Below, piece after piece: positions 30,615 to 32,650 of a stretch of 32,650 nt of DNA. Positions within the stretch are counted from its first letter, which is position 1. Every line of letters begins with the position of its first letter. The stretch is from an uncultured Acidimicrobium sp. (GTDB taxonomy: Bacteria > Actinomycetota > Acidimicrobiia > Acidimicrobiales > Ilumatobacteraceae). The translations under genes were made by a program, and so were the position numbers. The DNA lies in NCBI GenBank assembly GCA_903895515.1, contig CAITUB010000213.1, forward strand, positions 1 to 32,650. Direction: 5' to 3'. Under the pieces are notes generated by a model. It had not been told where the DNA came from. It was given only the letters and a program-made list of their open reading frames with translations, and did not search any database.

Positions 30615-31405
30615 AACGTCGCATTCTCAATGCTGTTGGGCCAGTCGCAGTGTCTCTCGTATTCATCGCCCTGTGGTATTTGGTTGCGTACTCGCTGCAC
30701 AACAACTTCTCACCTGCATCGGGAAAGCCAATGATCATTCCGCCACCACATCGATTGTTTGAAGATTTTCATGGGCCGATTCGACAACGAATATTCACTG
30801 CCCTGCTCATCAGTACTCGTACCGCAATCACCGGACTTGCGTTATCGGCAATTGTTGGTATCACGATCGGTATCGCCATGGCACAAGCCAAATGGATCGA
30901 GCGGTCCCTGTGGCCACACCTCATAGCCCTTCAAGTGACCCCGATTATCGCCATCGTGCCATTGATGATTCGACTCATTGGCGCCAATTTCACCGCTCGC
31001 ATCACGGTGACCGTCATCATCTCGATCTTCCCAATTGTGTCCAACACCCTGTTTGGCATTCAGTCGGTACATCCTTCCCTGCACGACCTATTCCGTCTGC
31101 AAGGCAGCTCTCGCTGGGTGGTGCTCCGCAAATTGCAGCTTCCCGCCGCATCTCCTGCCATCTTTACTGGGCTTCGGGTTGCTGCTGGACTTGCGGTCAT
31201 TGGAGCCATTGTTGGCGACTTCTTCTTCACCAAAGGCGACCCAGGTCTTGGGCAACTCATTACCTTTTTCTTTCTCAATAATTTGTCCGGGCCAATGTTC
31301 ATCACAGCATTGTTCGCCACGGGATTAGGGCTTATGCTCTTTGTTTGCTTCGGTGTGTTAAACCGAATCGTCATCGGAAGATGGCACGATTCAATCGCAC
31401 GCTGA
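30611..31405 (+). CDS. ABC transporter permease, NitT/TauT type
   Basis: A 264-residue membrane protein with about six helices and the inner-membrane permease (EAA) loop: HDLFRLQGSSRWVVLRKLQL (about 157-176), followed by PAASPAIFTGLRVAAGLAVIG. The first helix is at 9-28. GDFFFTKGDPGLG and the C-terminal RIVIGRWH agree with SsuC/ThiX-like permeases. It forms the channel with the ATPase overlapping its start. It ends 28 bp before the lipoprotein gene. Substrate is set by the binding protein and remains unknown. Confidence 0.92.
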   Translation: MKRRILNAVGPVAVSLVFIALWYLVAYSLHNNFSPASGKPMIIPPPHRLFEDFHGPIRQRIFTALLISTRTAITGLALSAIVGITIGIAMAQAKWIERSLWPHLIALQVTPIIAIVPLMIRLIGANFTARITVTVIISIFPIVSNTLFGIQSVHPSLHDLFRLQGSSRWVVLRKLQLPAASPAIFTGLRVAAGLAVIGAIVGDFFFTKGDPGLGQLITFFFLNNLSGPMFITALFATGLGLMLFVCFGVLNRIVIGRWHDSIAR

Positions 31406-31433
31406 GCAATCACAACTACAAACTGGAGACCCT

Positions 31434-32573
31434 ATGAAATTGTCATCCGTCCTTCGCTCTGCGTGTGCTGTCACCGCGGTAGCTCTCATTTCCACTTCGT
31501 GTGGCGGCTCTGGAGAGAGCAATTCTGCTCCAGCCGTTCCACAATCTGGAGTCCTAGCAGGAATTTGTCCTGAAAAAGTTGTCGTTCAAACCGATTGGTT
31601 CCCCGAAGCAGAACACGGCGGAATTTACGAATTGATGGGTGCTGATGCAACATCATCAAAAGACACCGGCGCAACAATTGGAACACTCACCTACGAAGGT
31701 GTTGACCAGGGAGTTCAACTCGAAATTCGAGCAGGTGGTCCTTTCCTTCAGACTCCAGTTGTCACTGCAATGTATGCAGACGATGCAATAACGCTCGGAT
31801 ACGTGGGCACCGATGTTGCCATCACTCGTTTCGCAGACGCTCCAACCATTGCAGTATTCAATGCACTAAACATCAATCCGCAAGTGGTGTTGTGGGATGC
31901 AGCAAAGCACCCAACCGCGCAAACTTTGGGCGATGTTGCCAAGGAAGTGAAATCGGTCTACGTCTACGGTGATCCTGCGTGGGCGCGTTACTTCGTAGCT
32001 CAAGGCATCCTGTCTAAAGATCAGATTGACAGTAACTACAAGGGCAATTTGCTTCTTGCAACTGACGATGCTGCGCACCAAGGATTCGCAACTTCAGAAC
32101 CGTACAAGTATGCAAACTTGGAGTCGGGAGTGGTCAATGTTGCATACACCTTGATTCATGATTTGGGTTGGAACTCGTATGCGCAAAATATGGCTATCCG
32201 TGCGGACAAACTGGAAGCGCTTAGCCCATGCTTAAAAGTTCTTGTTCCTATGATGCAACAAGCTCAATTGGATTACATCGCTTCACCAGATCGCGCTAAT
32301 GCGATCATCAAAGCAGCTGTCGTTGCTTTCGACAGTTGGTGGACACAGACCGATGGCGACTTGGCGAATGGTGCGGCTCAGTTACGTGATCTCAAACTCA
32401 TCGGCAACGGTGACACCTCAACGTTTGGTGACCTTGAAGAGTCACGCGTGAACGACTTCATCGGCAAGGCGTCACCAGTGCTTCGCGAACAAGGACTAGA
32501 AATTGGCGACATCGCAGCAAGCGACATCGTCAATAACGAATTCTTGAACCCAGACATCACCTACAAAGGCTGA
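31434..32573 (+). CDS. NMT1/THI5-like substrate-binding lipoprotein
   Basis: A 379-residue solute-binding lipoprotein. Residues 1-22 are a signal peptide with a basic start and hydrophobic core, and Cys23 (ISTSC, then GGSGES) is the lipidation site, although Ser rather than Leu occupies -3. TDWFPEAEHGGIYELMG resembles the pyrimidine-binding N-terminal segment of NMT1/THI5 and ThiY proteins. That suggests a thiamine precursor, riboflavin-like or other heterocycle, but taurine or nitrate-type binders have the same fold. GGAG precedes the ATG at about 6 nt. It is the third component of the importer. I see no TPP or FMN riboswitch upstream of this operon. Confidence 0.88.
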   Translation: MKLSSVLRSACAVTAVALISTSCGGSGESNSAPAVPQSGVLAGICPEKVVVQTDWFPEAEHGGIYELMGADATSSKDTGATIGTLTYEGVDQGVQLEIRAGGPFLQTPVVTAMYADDAITLGYVGTDVAITRFADAPTIAVFNALNINPQVVLWDAAKHPTAQTLGDVAKEVKSVYVYGDPAWARYFVAQGILSKDQIDSNYKGNLLLATDDAAHQGFATSEPYKYANLESGVVNVAYTLIHDLGWNSYAQNMAIRADKLEALSPCLKVLVPMMQQAQLDYIASPDRANAIIKAAVVAFDSWWTQTDGDLANGAAQLRDLKLIGNGDTSTFGDLEESRVNDFIGKASPVLREQGLEIGDIAASDIVNNEFLNPDITYKG

Positions 32574-32575
32574 TA

Positions 32576-32650
32576 TCAGGCGTCTTTGACGCTCCATTTA
32601 CGCTTGGCGACTGGATCTTTATCGCTCCATGGGAAATTGATCCATTCGTC
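32576..32650 (-). CDS. possible 3' end of a minus-strand gene, partial and unresolved
   Basis: On the minus strand a frame is open from the window edge to a TGA at 32578-32576 (ending KRKWSVKDA). The adjacent frame from the edge reads DEWINFPWER then stops at 32619. Joining the two by loss of one G in the GGG near 32629 would give a smooth DEWINFPWSDKDPVAKRKW. This may be a convergent gene end with a frameshift or a sequence error; the piece is too short to be sure it is coding. Confidence 0.25.
   Translation of the reverse strand, partial: DEWINFPWSDKDPVAKRKWSVKDA

Noticed and set aside
32579..32593. Terminator after the lipoprotein gene
   Set aside because: GCGTC-TTT-GACGC is a hairpin of only 5 bp with no following T-run; too weak to call.

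Overview
The window looks like the chromosomal core of an actinomycete-type bacterium, most likely Acidimicrobiia (Ilumatobacter-like aquatic lineage). The signs are HelY beside tatB-tatC, a WhiB regulator, a DUF4193-type acidic protein, and the block pgsA - GarA-like FHA protein - FtsR-like MerR - DUF151 nuclease - second MerR, which matches the Rv1827-Rv1830 region of Mycobacterium. Base composition looks near 50% GC (not computed), low for the phylum. I see no insertion sequence, prophage, CRISPR array or integration site. Genes are dense and no stretch over 300 bases lacks a gene.

Layout. 1-2166: end of trmI, a small ferredoxin, signal peptidase I and a glycerophosphodiesterase. 2215-8270: tatB-tatC-helY, a protein matching only the accessory half of a lipid kinase, and a tandem ThyX-like protein. 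8353-9640: three overlapping genes (DUF4193-like, a 128-aa unknown, a GNAT acetyltransferase). 9637-13807: crotonase, a large basic putative nucleic-acid-binding protein, a gamma-carbonic-anhydrase-like protein, an APH-fold protein and WhiB. 13892-17145: two PLP enzymes flanking a zinc-finger protein, then a small helical protein. 17155-20015: the MerR/DUF151/MerR/FHA/PgsA block, all on the minus strand. 20054-22729: HIT protein, YedK/HMCES, DUF554 and an EamA transporter. 22742-24433: tRNA-Pro(GGG), a zinc-ribbon membrane protein and Der, all minus. 24512-29123: IspH, acyl-CoA dehydrogenase, SirB1-like protein and acyl-CoA synthetase. 29131-32573: a second glycerophosphodiesterase overlapping a NitT/TauT/NMT1-type ABC importer (ATPase, permease, lipoprotein).

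How the genes fit together. Most are housekeeping: protein export (LepB, TatBC), isoprenoids (IspH), phospholipid synthesis (PgsA), ribosome assembly (Der) and division or metabolic control (FtsR-like and GarA-like proteins). Fatty-acyl metabolism appears as crotonase, FadE and FadD enzymes. The last operon may join glycerophosphodiester hydrolysis to uptake of a small substrate that I cannot identify.

The most informative pattern is regulatory. Twelve genes carry a TANNNT hexamer exactly 6 nt before the start codon, and six more carry one at 7 or 8 nt. Most of these genes lack a usable Shine-Dalgarno site, while genes with a clear Shine-Dalgarno lack this arrangement. This is the expected signature of leaderless mRNAs, and it decides several start codons (der, pgsA, SirB1-like, the FCS-type zinc finger, thyX-like). 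In several divergent pairs the two promoters would occupy overlapping DNA, so they may compete for RNA polymerase.
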